Shown here: positions 36,537-45,158 of the stretch, in pieces
How the letters are laid out: every line of letters starts with the position of its first letter
How positions within the stretch are numbered: the stretch's first letter is position 1
Assembly (NCBI GenBank): GCA_024280395.1
Contig: JAJRQG010000123.1
Coordinates: forward strand, 1-64,000
DNA from: Gammaproteobacteria bacterium
GTDB taxonomy: Bacteria; Pseudomonadota; Gammaproteobacteria; Xanthomonadales; Marinicellaceae
DNA: 64,000 nt
Direction of reading: 5' to 3'
The notes under the pieces: generated by a model
Seen by the model: the letters and a program-made list of their open reading frames with translations, nothing else
Databases searched by the model: none
What the model was told of the DNA's origin: nothing
Position numbers and translations under genes: made by a program

Positions 36537-37664
36537 ATGTTTACAGATTCTAATCGGTGGTATTTTATGGCGGTATTTTTACTGCTGGGATTTTTCATCT
36601 ATTTATTGGCACCAATTCTGACGCCTTTTGCAGTAAGTGCATTGTTGGCCTATTTATTTGATCCATTTGCAGATAAACTCGAAAGCTGGAAACTCAACCG
36701 AACCTTCTCTGTGGTAATCGTGTTTTTGGTTATGATCTTGTTGGTTTTTTTAATACTGTTGTTTTTAATCCCGACTTTAGAGCACCAAATCAGCAATTTA
36801 TTAACCAACTTACCAAGATACTTTGAGTGGCTAAGTGAGCATTTGAGCCCTTGGCTACAAGAAAAGTTTGGCATAGAAACAGATTTGTTTAATATGTCTG
36901 AAGTGTCGGCTTTATTGAAGTCGCATTGGAATCAAGCTGGAGGAATTGCCAAAAATGTTATTGCCTCATTGTCGCAAAGTGGTTTAATTTTGGTCAATTG
37001 GATGATGAATATTGTGTTGATTCCTGTGATTACCTTTTACCTATTGCGAGATTGGGACATCTTGACTGCCAGAGTAGGAGAGTTGATTCCACGCCCTGCT
37101 TACCCTACCATTAATAAATTGGTTACAGAATCAAACAGTGTATTAAGTGCTTTCTTGCGAGGGCAATTTTCAGTGATGTTGGCATTGGGCGTGATATATT
37201 CCATCGGTCTGATGATTATTGGTTTGGATTTATCTTTGTTAATTGGTATGGGAGCAGGAATAGTTTCTTTTATACCCTATTTGGGTGCAATCACAGGGAT
37301 GATTGTTGGGGTGATCACTGCCGTGGTGCAATTTGGGGATCCTACTTTTGTGGTATACGTATTGATAGTTTTTGGAATAGGTCAGTTATTAGAAGGCTTT
37401 GTGTTGACTCCACTATTGGTGGGAGACAAAATTGGTTTGCATCCCGTTGCCGTAATATTTGCCGTATTAGCTGGAGGGCAACTGTTTGGATTTGTCGGAA
37501 TTTTATTGGGGCTGCCGATAGCCGCAGTGGTGATGGTCTTGTTGCGTTTTGCTCACCAAAACTATATTCAAAGTAAAATGTACAGCGATGGAGATGAATT
37601 TAGTTTGACCAATAAACAGAATAAAAGCAAAAAGAAAAAGGATGCCAAAGAAAAAAGTGAGTAA
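36537..37664 (+). CDS. perM: AI-2E family transporter / permease PerM
   Basis: This 375-aa membrane protein has the AI-2E permease layout with ~8 helices and the signature ALGVIYSIGLMIIGLDLSLLIG and PYLGAITGMIVGVITAVVQF. PerM-type members are next to hda or purM in gammaproteobacteria. A strongly basic Lys-rich tail (KSKKKKDAKEKSE) overlaps the hda start by 23 bp. Transport substrate is unknown. Confidence 0.9.
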   Translation: MFTDSNRWYFMAVFLLLGFFIYLLAPILTPFAVSALLAYLFDPFADKLESWKLNRTFSVVIVFLVMILLVFLILLFLIPTLEHQISNLLTNLPRYFEWLSEHLSPWLQEKFGIETDLFNMSEVSALLKSHWNQAGGIAKNVIASLSQSGLILVNWMMNIVLIPVITFYLLRDWDILTARVGELIPRPAYPTINKLVTESNSVLSAFLRGQFSVMLALGVIYSIGLMIIGLDLSLLIGMGAGIVSFIPYLGAITGMIVGVITAVVQFGDPTFVVYVLIVFGIGQLLEGFVLTPLLVGDKIGLHPVAVIFAVLAGGQLFGFVGILLGLPIAAVVMVLLRFAHQNYIQSKMYSDGDEFSLTNKQNKSKKKKDAKEKSE

Positions 37665-38361
37665 TTATTCTGGGCAAATGCCACTGGCTTTCAAAAATAC
37701 CCAAGTCAAAACATTTAAAGACTTCGTATTGGGCAAAAATGTTGCATTATTCGACAGTTTGGACTCTTTCCTAGATTCCAAAGAAACTCTTCTGTATATC
37801 TGGGGAGAGCCTGGCAGTGGTAAAACCCATGTTCTACAAGCCACTATAAATTTGCTTAATACTCGCGACAAAACTGCAGTGTTATTGAAGTCAAAGGATT
37901 TATTAGACCGGAAAAATGTCTCACTGATAGCAATGTTTGATTTCATCTGTATAGATGATACTCACAAAATTGCAGGGGATAATATATTAGAAGAATCATT
38001 GTTTTTTTGGATAAATGAAGTCAAACAATTCAGAAAAAAAATCCTATTGGCAGGCCAGTTTTCCAATAAAAGTCGTAGTTGGCAACTGCCTGATTTAAAA
38101 TCTCGGTTGCAATCAGGGAGGACACATGAGCTATTGTCTTTGGACAGAGTCGAGGTGTTAAGGGTGTTTTCAAATATCGCTAAACAAAAAGGCATAACCC
38201 TAGATGAAAGAGTAATGGCGTTCCTAGAGAAAAACTGTCCAATGAACTTGAGTTTTCTAAGTTCATTATTGACTAAACTGGATGAAATAACTCTGGTCGA
38301 AAAAAAGCAAGTAACAATTCCACTTATAAAGAAAATTTTAAAAACAAAACTTGTCAATTAA
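37642..38361 (+). CDS. hda: Regulatory inactivator of DnaA, Hda
   Basis: This DnaA-related AAA+ protein of 239 aa promotes hydrolysis of DnaA-ATP together with the loaded beta clamp. A clamp-binding motif QMPLAF lies near the N terminus. The ATPase core has GEPGSGKTHVLQA and the Walker-B-like CIDDTHKIAG. The ATG at 37642 overlaps perM; a GTG at 37657 is an alternative. The 4.5S RNA gene follows after ~25 bp. Confidence 0.93.
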   Translation: MPKKKVSNYSGQMPLAFKNTQVKTFKDFVLGKNVALFDSLDSFLDSKETLLYIWGEPGSGKTHVLQATINLLNTRDKTAVLLKSKDLLDRKNVSLIAMFDFICIDDTHKIAGDNILEESLFFWINEVKQFRKKILLAGQFSNKSRSWQLPDLKSRLQSGRTHELLSLDRVEVLRVFSNIAKQKGITLDERVMAFLEKNCPMNLSFLSSLLTKLDEITLVEKKQVTIPLIKKILKTKLVN

Positions 38362-38386
38362 AAACAATTCAACGATAATACTCTCC

Positions 38387-38491
38387 GACTTTCGTTGGTC
38401 ACTTAGTAACAGCTAGCGGTGGACTTGGTCAGACCCGGAAGGGAGCAGCCACAGTCGTGAATCTGGGTATTAAGACCGGCTAACGGAAGTC
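38387..38491 (+). ncRNA. ffs: Signal recognition particle 4.5S RNA
   Basis: Contains the invariant SRP domain IV sequence GGTCAGACCCGGAAGGGAGC, with outer arms GACTTTCG/CGGAAGTC closing the hairpin. A run of T starts 3 nt after the 3' arm. The exact 5' end is uncertain by a few bases. Confidence 0.95.
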
Positions 38492-38501
38492 ACTTTTTTT
38501 T

Positions 38502-38960
38502 CTGATGATATTACTTTATTAATTCCTTATCTCATCGCCTGAAAATACTCATTGACATTCGTCAAATCGAATTTTAAGACTCGATATAAGAAATTTCTAA
38601 AGCAATCTAATCAGAAAAACCCACGACATAAGCTGTTTTTTTATTTCTTCCTTATCTCTGCTTTAAAAGTCTTCATACGCACTTACACAACGTGATTTTA
38701 TTCCTCTTTTCCGTCATTGCCGCGAAGGCGGTAATCCATAAAATCGACAAATATTAGCAAATTCTAATCTATATCCAATTCAAAAATAAACATTGAAAGA
38801 TAAAAATAGCCGTGCTAAATTATAAACATCTTACTAGTACTGTGGATTTTGCCTGTTGTTCAAACTCCTCGAAATTCGAAAGAAATAACTGTTCATGACC
38901 AAGCTCCCATTACTAAAAAGATATGGAATATTCATTTTTAATTGACACAGGAGATTCGTA
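38502..38960. other. Intergenic region upstream of the repeat-controlled metzincin
   Basis: This 459-bp gap holds the 4.5S RNA terminator tail, one REP-like palindrome (38711-38739) and, at its end, the leader motif and ribosome binding site of the metzincin. No ORF is convincing; the minus-strand ORF 38834-39031 is the shadow of the tetranucleotide repeat. Confidence 0.5.
38711..38739 (+). repeat. REP-like palindrome
   Basis: CCGTCATTGCCGCGAAGGCG followed by GTAATCC. It resembles the widespread CGTCATTCCCGCG...GGGAATCC palindromic repeats, with a TTGCCGC/GGCGGTAA-type stem. It is a single copy here. Confidence 0.55.
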
Positions 38961-38963
38961 ATG
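38949..38963 (+). promoter_or_regulatory. Ribosome binding site and primary start of the metzincin
   Basis: AGGAG at 38949-38953 stands 7 bp before the ATG at 38961. This is the only well-placed start, but it is out of frame by one base with the protease body beyond the repeat. Confidence 0.8.
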
Positions 38964-38967
38964 AAAA

Positions 38968-39007
38968 ATACATACATACATACATACATACATACATACA
39001 TACATAC
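38968..39007 (+). repeat. (ATAC)10 tetranucleotide microsatellite in the metzincin signal-peptide region
   Basis: Ten perfect ATAC units begin 7 bp after the A of the ATG. Four is not a multiple of three, so each gain or loss of a unit shifts the frame. The present number puts ATG 38961 into a frame that stops at TAG 39036-39038. Confidence 0.98.
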
Positions 39008-39030
39008 TTGCTTGCCTAATTTATGCGTCA

Positions 39031-40611
39031 ATGCTTAGCGCAGCTAATTATCAAGCTTTAGATAAACGACCGGATTTTGTTAACCTTAGTCCTCAACCAA
39101 TCATTCAAAATCATTTAAGACAAGCCAATCTGGGTCAAGATGCAGCGTTGGTATCTGCCAACTATATTAACTTTGACCTGAATGCTCTAAATATAGTCAA
39201 AGGTAATAAAGGAAGGTTTCACAACATCAAAAATACCGAAATGTCAGGGCAAGAAATATCTTTGCGATTGCCCAATGTAGAAAAACCCGTATTGCTGTAC
39301 GTTGACAATGTGCAAAATTTGGTGAAGGGAGTGGTGACTTATACCGGATACAGGATTGGTCAAGTTAATGATTTCTTTATCTTATCCATTGCCGATGAAG
39401 GCGTGATGGCAAAGATCAATTATGGTAAATATATATACATCATCAAACCCATAAAAAGTAAAAGTGTTAAACACACCATTGCCCAATTGGACAAAACCTT
39501 AATTATTAAAGATATACGAGATGATGTGGCTAAAGCAGTTAATCAAAAAAAATTGTCTGCGGTTACTGAAAAATCTAACAATGGGTCGGGACATGTTAAG
39601 GTCTTGTTTTATTTTGAAAATGGTGTTTGGAATCAAAGTTTATACGTCAGCTTAATTGTATCAGAAATGAATGCAGCTTTAAGCCGAAGTGGTGTACCAA
39701 CTAGCAATACCATCTCTTCAGCGGGCATTAAATTATTAGGAGCTTCTTTTACTGGATTGTGTAAAGATGGTATATTGGGTCTTATGGATGCACGTCAAGG
39801 AGCATTTGCAAATATAGATCAGGATCTTAATGCCTATGGTGCAGATATTGCTGTTACTTTAATTAAAACATATACAGGTCAAATTTGTGATCCATTTTCA
39901 GGCCCAGTCGGAAGAGTTGGAGGAGTGGCTTATCCTTACAATCCAGGCTCTCCTTTTGCTGTATTTGCAGATGCTTATGCTTTGGGAGATTTAACAGCTC
40001 TGCATGAGCTGGGTCATGTATTTGGAGGAAGCCATGCAATTATGCAACCTTATATAATTAGGAATCGCTATGCGAAAGGGTTTACAATGAATAACAGTAT
40101 AACTCCTAGTGATAGTTGGCAAACAATCATGGGTTCTTACGGATATTCAAACTGTAATTTTAGTGGTGTTTACTCAACTTGTGAACGGCTTGACTATTTT
40201 AGCAATCCCAATAAAGTAATTTCTTATGAAGGCAATAACATAACATTGGGAGATACTTATAGCAAGATGTATTTGTGGTTAGACATTGGTATGCCAGTGG
40301 TGTCAAACTATAAAGGCTTACCCATTCCACCGCCACCTGCCCCAAACCCAATAAGTGCGACCAATGAATCCTGTTTTGGGTTAAACAGCGTGACTTGGAC
40401 AGCTCAATCTGGCGCGACAGAATATAAACTTTATAAATCTACTAGTTCAAATTTTACGTCGCCAGTTATGTTATATAACGGTACAAATACAACTACAGCA
40501 GTTAACGTTAATTCTGGTTTGTGGTATTTGCGGGCTCAGGCCTGTAATGCTTCAGGTTGTAGTGTCTACAGCAATCAAGTAACAGCTTACAGAATAAGTA
40601 ATTGTTTATAA
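39031..40611 (+). CDS. Secreted metzincin metalloprotease with C-terminal FnIII-like domain (phase-variable, out of frame here)
   Basis: The reading frame contains a zinc protease site HELGHVFGGSH (HExxHxxGxxH, ~residue 325) and a Met-turn-like TIMGSYGY: a metzincin, M12-like. A proline-rich linker (IPPPPAPNP) leads to a ~90-residue fibronectin-III-like domain. The track start at 39031 lies after the signal-peptide core. In the same frame, upstream codons read TYILACLIYASMLSA, a good signal-peptide core, but that frame has no start before a stop at 38962. The proper ATG (38961, with Shine-Dalgarno) is one base off because of the (ATAC)10 tract. With one unit fewer or two more, the protein would be exported. 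As sequenced, the gene is probably OFF. Confidence 0.88.
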   Translation: MLSAANYQALDKRPDFVNLSPQPIIQNHLRQANLGQDAALVSANYINFDLNALNIVKGNKGRFHNIKNTEMSGQEISLRLPNVEKPVLLYVDNVQNLVKGVVTYTGYRIGQVNDFFILSIADEGVMAKINYGKYIYIIKPIKSKSVKHTIAQLDKTLIIKDIRDDVAKAVNQKKLSAVTEKSNNGSGHVKVLFYFENGVWNQSLYVSLIVSEMNAALSRSGVPTSNTISSAGIKLLGASFTGLCKDGILGLMDARQGAFANIDQDLNAYGADIAVTLIKTYTGQICDPFSGPVGRVGGVAYPYNPGSPFAVFADAYALGDLTALHELGHVFGGSHAIMQPYIIRNRYAKGFTMNNSITPSDSWQTIMGSYGYSNCNFSGVYSTCERLDYFSNPNKVISYEGNNITLGDTYSKMYLWLDIGMPVVSNYKGLPIPPPPAPNPISATNESCFGLNSVTWTAQSGATEYKLYKSTSSNFTSPVMLYNGTNTTTAVNVNSGLWYLRAQACNASGCSVYSNQVTAYRISNCL

Positions 40612-40631
40612 TTTATTAAACTGAGTATTAT

Positions 40632-40661
40632 AGATTGGCTTTACAGTTTAATTGCCAATCT
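40632..40661 (+). terminator. Hairpin upstream of the first secreted paralog
   Basis: AGATTGGC pairs with GCCAATCT (8 bp). A related hairpin with a longer stem precedes the second paralog at the same position. It has no T-run, so it could be a processing or translational element rather than a terminator. Confidence 0.45.
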
Positions 40662-40682
40662 ATATCTATAGGTAATAATCTA

Positions 40683-41630
40683 ATGAAAAAAATAAGTATA
40701 AATTATGCAATATTTTTGTTGTTGATAAATACAACAGTTCTAGCTCAACTTTTATCAGGTCCAATTTCACCCTGTGTAAATTGTGAGCAATTAACGGCAA
40801 AAACAGAACCCTTTAATGGAACGTGGTTTAATCCCGATCAATCAGGTACAGGCTTTAGTATCGATGTACAAAATGGCAAACTGTTTGGGGTTTATTATGG
40901 TTACGATGAGCAAGGTAAAGTTATTTGGTTAACTTTCGTGGGCGATTTGGTCGCATCCGAGCAAACCAATGTAATGTGGACGCTAGATGCAGAGTTACTG
41001 CAGTTCAAGAATGGGAATGCTTTTAATCAAGATTATACGGCTCCTGAGACCACAGAATATCAAGGACAAATTCATCTAAAATTCACCCAAAAAAATCATG
41101 CTTTGTTTAGCGTTAATGACGGTGAAGAACAGAATATCGTTCCAATAATCTTTGGTGTACAAAAAACAGTTGATTTTCCAGAAAAAACTTCTTATCAATT
41201 CCCGGAACTAACAGGTTTATGGACATTTGTGAATTATTTTAGAGATCTCAATCTATCGGTAAAATACAGCACTGCTTCAGAAGTTTTGTATATTTGGCCT
41301 AAAGAAGAATTTATCATAGATTCAGATAATGATGGCTATTTGGATATAGAATATGAAGTTTGGAGATATGCTGGAGAGTACCCTGGTGCATTAGGTATAG
41401 GAAAAATACTTTGTAGTCTGATTGATAATGATCTAGGACAGACTGTTGGTCCACAATGTCGTTTTGTTGATAGAAGGTTTGCTACTGACCCCTTTAATCC
41501 ACCCACATACAATATGTCTTTGGGTGGTTTAGGGGCGTTTAGATTGTTTGGAGAAAGTCTTGACTTAGGAACTTTCGAAGCTATAAGGATTGATACAATA
41601 GATCACTCTAGTAATCCAGTAAATAAGTAA
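40683..41630 (+). CDS. Secreted protein, paralog 1 (W-x-N-P-x-Q-S-G-x-G domain)
   Basis: The TTG track start (40635) is replaced by the ATG at 40683, which gives a signal peptide (NYAIFLLLINTTVLAQ); 315 aa. The domain begins GTWFNPDQSGTGFSIDVQNG and continues GVYYGYDEQGKVIWLTFVGDL, a beta-rich module repeated in secreted proteins of gammaproteobacteria. A Cys pair CVNC is near the N terminus and two Cys lie near the C terminus. It is a tandem paralog of 41797-42726. The first ~200 residues are nearly identical between the two; the C-terminal third diverges. Function is unknown; it follows the metzincin gene. Confidence 0.85.
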   Translation: MKKISINYAIFLLLINTTVLAQLLSGPISPCVNCEQLTAKTEPFNGTWFNPDQSGTGFSIDVQNGKLFGVYYGYDEQGKVIWLTFVGDLVASEQTNVMWTLDAELLQFKNGNAFNQDYTAPETTEYQGQIHLKFTQKNHALFSVNDGEEQNIVPIIFGVQKTVDFPEKTSYQFPELTGLWTFVNYFRDLNLSVKYSTASEVLYIWPKEEFIIDSDNDGYLDIEYEVWRYAGEYPGALGIGKILCSLIDNDLGQTVGPQCRFVDRRFATDPFNPPTYNMSLGGLGAFRLFGESLDLGTFEAIRIDTIDHSSNPVNK

Positions 41631-41694
41631 AAATTAGAATAAACTGACAATGTATCAGGAAATTCATTAAATTTCTATAAGCAATATTGAACAA

Positions 41695-41736
41695 AGCAAT
41701 CAAGTAACAGCTTACAGAGTAAGTGGTTGTTTATAA
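41695..41736 (+). pseudogene. Copy of the metzincin 3' end between the two paralogs
   Basis: Matches 40570-40611 at 39 of 42 bases. It translates in frame to SNQVTAYRVSGCL-stop, versus SNQVTAYRISNCL-stop at the end of the intact protease. It is the remnant of a second protease copy, or an inserted tail. Confidence 0.85.
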
Positions 41737-41750
41737 ATTAAAAAAGGTGT

Positions 41751-41778
41751 AGATTGGCTTGGGTAACCAAGTCAATCT
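41751..41778 (+). terminator. Hairpin upstream of the second secreted paralog
   Basis: AGATTGGCTTGG pairs with CCAAGTCAATCT (12 bp with one G-U) around GTAA. It corresponds to the hairpin at 40632-40661 but with a changed upper stem that remains paired. No T-run follows. Confidence 0.45.
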
Positions 41779-41796
41779 GTATTTAGAGGTATAAAA

Positions 41797-42726
41797 ATGA
41801 AAAAATTAAATATATTTAATTCTATACTTATATTATTAATGATAAATACGGGTATCTTTGCTCAAACTTTAATCGGCCCAGTCTCACCGTGTGTGGACTG
41901 CGAACAATTCACTGTTAGAACCGAACCCTTTAATGGCACTTGGTACAATCCTGAACAATCGGGAACGGGCTTTAGTATCGATGTGCAAAATGGTAAGTTG
42001 TTTGGGGTTTATTATGGCTACGATGAGCAAGGAAAAGCCATCTGGTTGACCTTTGTTGGTGACTTGGTGCCATCTGATGAACCCAATGTGATGTGGACTG
42101 TGGATGCGGATTTATTGCAGTTTGAAAATGGCAATGCTTTTAATCAAAATTATTCTGCACCCAATACCACAGAATATCAAGAACAAATCCATCTCAAATT
42201 TACCCAAAAGAATCATGCGATATTTAGCGTGAATAACAGTGAAGAGCAAAATATCGTTCCTATAATCTTTGGTATGCCTGCATCTGTTGATTTTCCAGAG
42301 CAAACTTCTTATCAGTTTCCGGAGTTGACGGGTTTATGGACAATGGTTTATTATTTTAATGTTGAAGATACTCCCGAGCAATTTACTACCACATCGGTTG
42401 TTTATTCCATTTCAAGTAAAAAGTCAAGAGATGTTGATGGAGATGGAATTGAGGATATTTATTATACAATTATACAGTACTATGGAGATCAAGTTATCAA
42501 TGGAGATATAGTTTGTAAAGTTGCGGAAAATAATGGGCAAATTCAAGGTCCTGAGTGTACTTATATAGATCGTTTTTTGATAACAGCTACACAAAAGATT
42601 CCCAGGTATAGAATACCAATAGGAGGGTTGGGGGCTTTTAGATTTTTTGGTGAAGCGGATGACGGAAGTACAGTTGAGGCAATAAAAATCAACTCAAAAG
42701 ATTATATAAATAATCCTGTAAGGTAA
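41797..42726 (+). CDS. Secreted protein, paralog 2 (W-x-N-P-x-Q-S-G-x-G domain)
   Basis: The 309-aa protein has a signal peptide ending at IFAQ and the same module as its neighbour (GTWYNPEQSGTGFSIDVQNG). The C-terminal third contains a DVDGDGIEDIYY segment that resembles a calcium-binding loop; paralog 1 has DSDNDGYLDIEY in the same place. AGAGGTATAAAA precedes the ATG. It arose with the copy of the protease tail by tandem duplication. Function is unknown. Confidence 0.85.
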   Translation: MKKLNIFNSILILLMINTGIFAQTLIGPVSPCVDCEQFTVRTEPFNGTWYNPEQSGTGFSIDVQNGKLFGVYYGYDEQGKAIWLTFVGDLVPSDEPNVMWTVDADLLQFENGNAFNQNYSAPNTTEYQEQIHLKFTQKNHAIFSVNNSEEQNIVPIIFGMPASVDFPEQTSYQFPELTGLWTMVYYFNVEDTPEQFTTTSVVYSISSKKSRDVDGDGIEDIYYTIIQYYGDQVINGDIVCKVAENNGQIQGPECTYIDRFLITATQKIPRYRIPIGGLGAFRFFGEADDGSTVEAIKINSKDYINNPVR

Positions 42727-42864
42727 TATCCTTGTTTGTATTATCTAGCAGGGGTTAATAAATAGATATTTATATGACAAAACTTTGGAAAATGAAGGGG
42801 TATGATTAGTGAATAGAAACTGCCAATCTTTTTATTTTTCAAAGTTTATTGAGGGGTGATTTAT

Positions 42865-44121
42865 TCATGATTTGTAATTCACTCTAGTAAAGACCATTAA
42901 TTCTTTGGTTTTGTTATTATGCGACCAATCATACCCCAAAGAAACCAATTCTCCATCCTGATAAATAAAAGGCGTATTTTGACGTTCCCAGGTTGGAACT
43001 TTGTTCTCTTGGAAGAGTTGTTTACTCGTTTTGCGGAATTGGTGTTTGTGGGTTTTTAGTTTTTGCCCTGTTTGATTAAATTTTATCACTAAGTTTAATG
43101 GTTTATCTCCTTTGTATTCTAACTTCCCACAGCCATTTGGGAAATCAAAGGGTTCTTCTGTGTTCCAAATAAACTCATTGCTTGAATCAATCACATCAAA
43201 ATTTTGAATGCAATAAACGGCTTGTTGCCAGCGGTAGAGTTGGTAGTACTTGTTTTGATAATGCGGGTGTTTGTCGGCATTGGCATGAATAAAATCTTGG
43301 GTGATTTGATTCAATACGGCTTTATCGGGTGTAGGCAGGTTTTTATGGCTTAACCAATGGTACAAAAGAGTGGGTTGTAGAGCGGCAGGCAATTCTTGCA
43401 ATTGTTTAACGGGCAGCGAGCTTCCTTGGAAGTCTAGCAAGTGGTTGAGTAAATCTAAACTGTGGCTGCTATTGTTTGCGCTGCGGGTGATATTTTCAAT
43501 CACATGGGTGAATTGGCTTTCTAGTTGGGGAATAATTTCATTGCGAATAAAATTCCTTTTGTAGTGATTATCAAGATTTGATGCATCCTCTATCCAGCTT
43601 AAATTATTGATGATTAAATAGTCTTTTAGAGTTTCTGGAGAATATTCTAGCAAGGGTCTGGCGATATAACTTTGTGCAAATTTTCGCAGTTTTTCAATGC
43701 CGCACAAGCCCTTAATGCCCGTGCCGCGCATCAGTTTTAACAAAACGGTCTCGGCTTGGTCTTGTGCATGGTGTGCGGTTAATAAAATTTCGTGTGGTCG
43801 CAAGTGTTTTTCAAAAAAACCATAACGGGCTTTGCGGCATGAATTTTCACTGCTATCAGGCAGGTCGGCTTGTTCAATAATCAGAGGGATATTTAATTGT
43901 TCACAAGTGGCTTGACAATGGTCTTGCCAAATTTGTGCTTGGGATTGAATGTTGTGATTGATATGAATGGCACGAACGTTTTCTCTAACATTTCCCAGTG
44001 TTGAAAACAGGTGCAATAATGCGGTAGAATCCGCACCACCACTGTAGGCAACCAGGTAACCTTCATTTTCAGGAAGGTGATCTGTCAGCGATTCAACTTT
44101 CAGCGTCTTGGAAGACACCAT
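42865..44121 (-). CDS. tilS: tRNA(Ile)-lysidine synthase TilS
   Basis: TilS turns C34 of tRNA-Ile(CAU) into lysidine. The PP-loop [12 protein letters not shown] (~residue 29) and the [19 protein letters not shown] segment are intact; the C-terminal TilS domain ([21 protein letters not shown]) is present. The 418-aa length is normal. The start overlaps the end of accA by 29 bp, matching the accA-tilS order of gammaproteobacteria and implying a shared transcript. Confidence 0.95.
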   Translation of the reverse strand: MVSSKTLKVESLTDHLPENEGYLVAYSGGADSTALLHLFSTLGNVRENVRAIHINHNIQSQAQIWQDHCQATCEQLNIPLIIEQADLPDSSENSCRKARYGFFEKHLRPHEILLTAHHAQDQAETVLLKLMRGTGIKGLCGIEKLRKFAQSYIARPLLEYSPETLKDYLIINNLSWIEDASNLDNHYKRNFIRNEIIPQLESQFTHVIENITRSANNSSHSLDLLNHLLDFQGSSLPVKQLQELPAALQPTLLYHWLSHKNLPTPDKAVLNQITQDFIHANADKHPHYQNKYYQLYRWQQAVYCIQNFDVIDSSNEFIWNTEEPFDFPNGCGKLEYKGDKPLNLVIKFNQTGQKLKTHKHQFRKTSKQLFQENKVPTWERQNTPFIYQDGELVSLGYDWSHNNKTKELMVFTRVNYKS

Positions 44122-45061
44122 AACTCATTAACCTTGCATAGCGTTTTTCGATTAGCTTATCCATATCGATTTTGCTTAATTTATTGAGTTCTTGCTCGAT
44201 TGCATCAGACATAGATTGTGCCACTTTATCCACATCTTTGTGTGCAGATCCCAGTGGTTCTTCAATTATTCTGTCGATTAATTTTAATTTTTTAAGTTTG
44301 CTTGATGTAATGGACAAAGCTTCAGCAGCGATACTGGCTTTTTCTGCACTTCGCCAAAGAATAGATGCGCAGCCTTCAGGTGAAATAACTGAGTAAGTAC
44401 TGTATTGTAACATCATGGTCACATCTCCGACACCAATGGCCAATGCGCCGCCAGAGCCGCCTTCACCAATAACTGTTGCGATAATGGGCACCCTTAAATC
44501 GGACATTTCAGCCAAGTTTCTGGCAATTGCATCATTTTGTCCGCGTTCTTCGGCACTGATGCCAGGATGTGCGCCAGGCGTGTCAATGAAAGTTAAAATG
44601 GGTACATTAAAGCGTTCTGCCATTTTCATTAATCGCAAAGCTTTTCGATAGCCTTCGGGTCTAGGCATGCCAAAATTGCGTTTAATTTTTTCTTTGGTTG
44701 AACGGCCTTTTTGATGGCCAATGATCATTACTGAATGTCCGCGAAATTTAGCCAACCCACCAACAATGGCTGGATCATCGGCAAAAGCACGATCGCCATG
44801 CAACTCGTCAAATGATTCGGTAATTAAATCAATATAATCTTGAGTATAAGGGCGCTTGGGGTGTCTGGCCAATTGTGCGATTTGCCAATCATTGAGTTTG
44901 GCAAATATTTGTTTGGTTTTGTTTTTGAGCTTTTCTTGTAAGCGGCTAATTTCATCATCAATGTTTATCGCATTGTCATCACTGACATTGCGCAGTTCGG
45001 AAATTTTGGCTTCAAGTTCAGCCAACGGCTGTTCAAATTCTAGATAATCGTTATTCATCAA
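44093..45061 (-). CDS. accA: Acetyl-CoA carboxylase carboxyltransferase subunit alpha
   Basis: AccA with AccD transfers the carboxyl group from biotin to acetyl-CoA. The 322-aa protein has the N-terminal coiled segment ([13 protein letters not shown]), RPYTQDYI, the crotonase-like core [34 protein letters not shown] and [15 protein letters not shown]. All are canonical. It precedes tilS. Confidence 0.97.
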   Translation of the reverse strand: MMNNDYLEFEQPLAELEAKISELRNVSDDNAINIDDEISRLQEKLKNKTKQIFAKLNDWQIAQLARHPKRPYTQDYIDLITESFDELHGDRAFADDPAIVGGLAKFRGHSVMIIGHQKGRSTKEKIKRNFGMPRPEGYRKALRLMKMAERFNVPILTFIDTPGAHPGISAEERGQNDAIARNLAEMSDLRVPIIATVIGEGGSGGALAIGVGDVTMMLQYSTYSVISPEGCASILWRSAEKASIAAEALSITSSKLKKLKLIDRIIEEPLGSAHKDVDKVAQSMSDAIEQELNKLSKIDMDKLIEKRYARLMSYGVFQDAES

Positions 45062-45158
45062 TTATTTTTTGTAATCAAAACAATCATTTTACGCAAATTA
45101 TTGTTTATCTGCCAGTTAATGGTTAATATTCTCATCTATTTAATAATTTCCAACTATC

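Noticed and set aside
38834-39031. Minus-strand ORF rich in CMYV repeats
   Set aside because: It is the antisense of the ATAC microsatellite, with no start signal.
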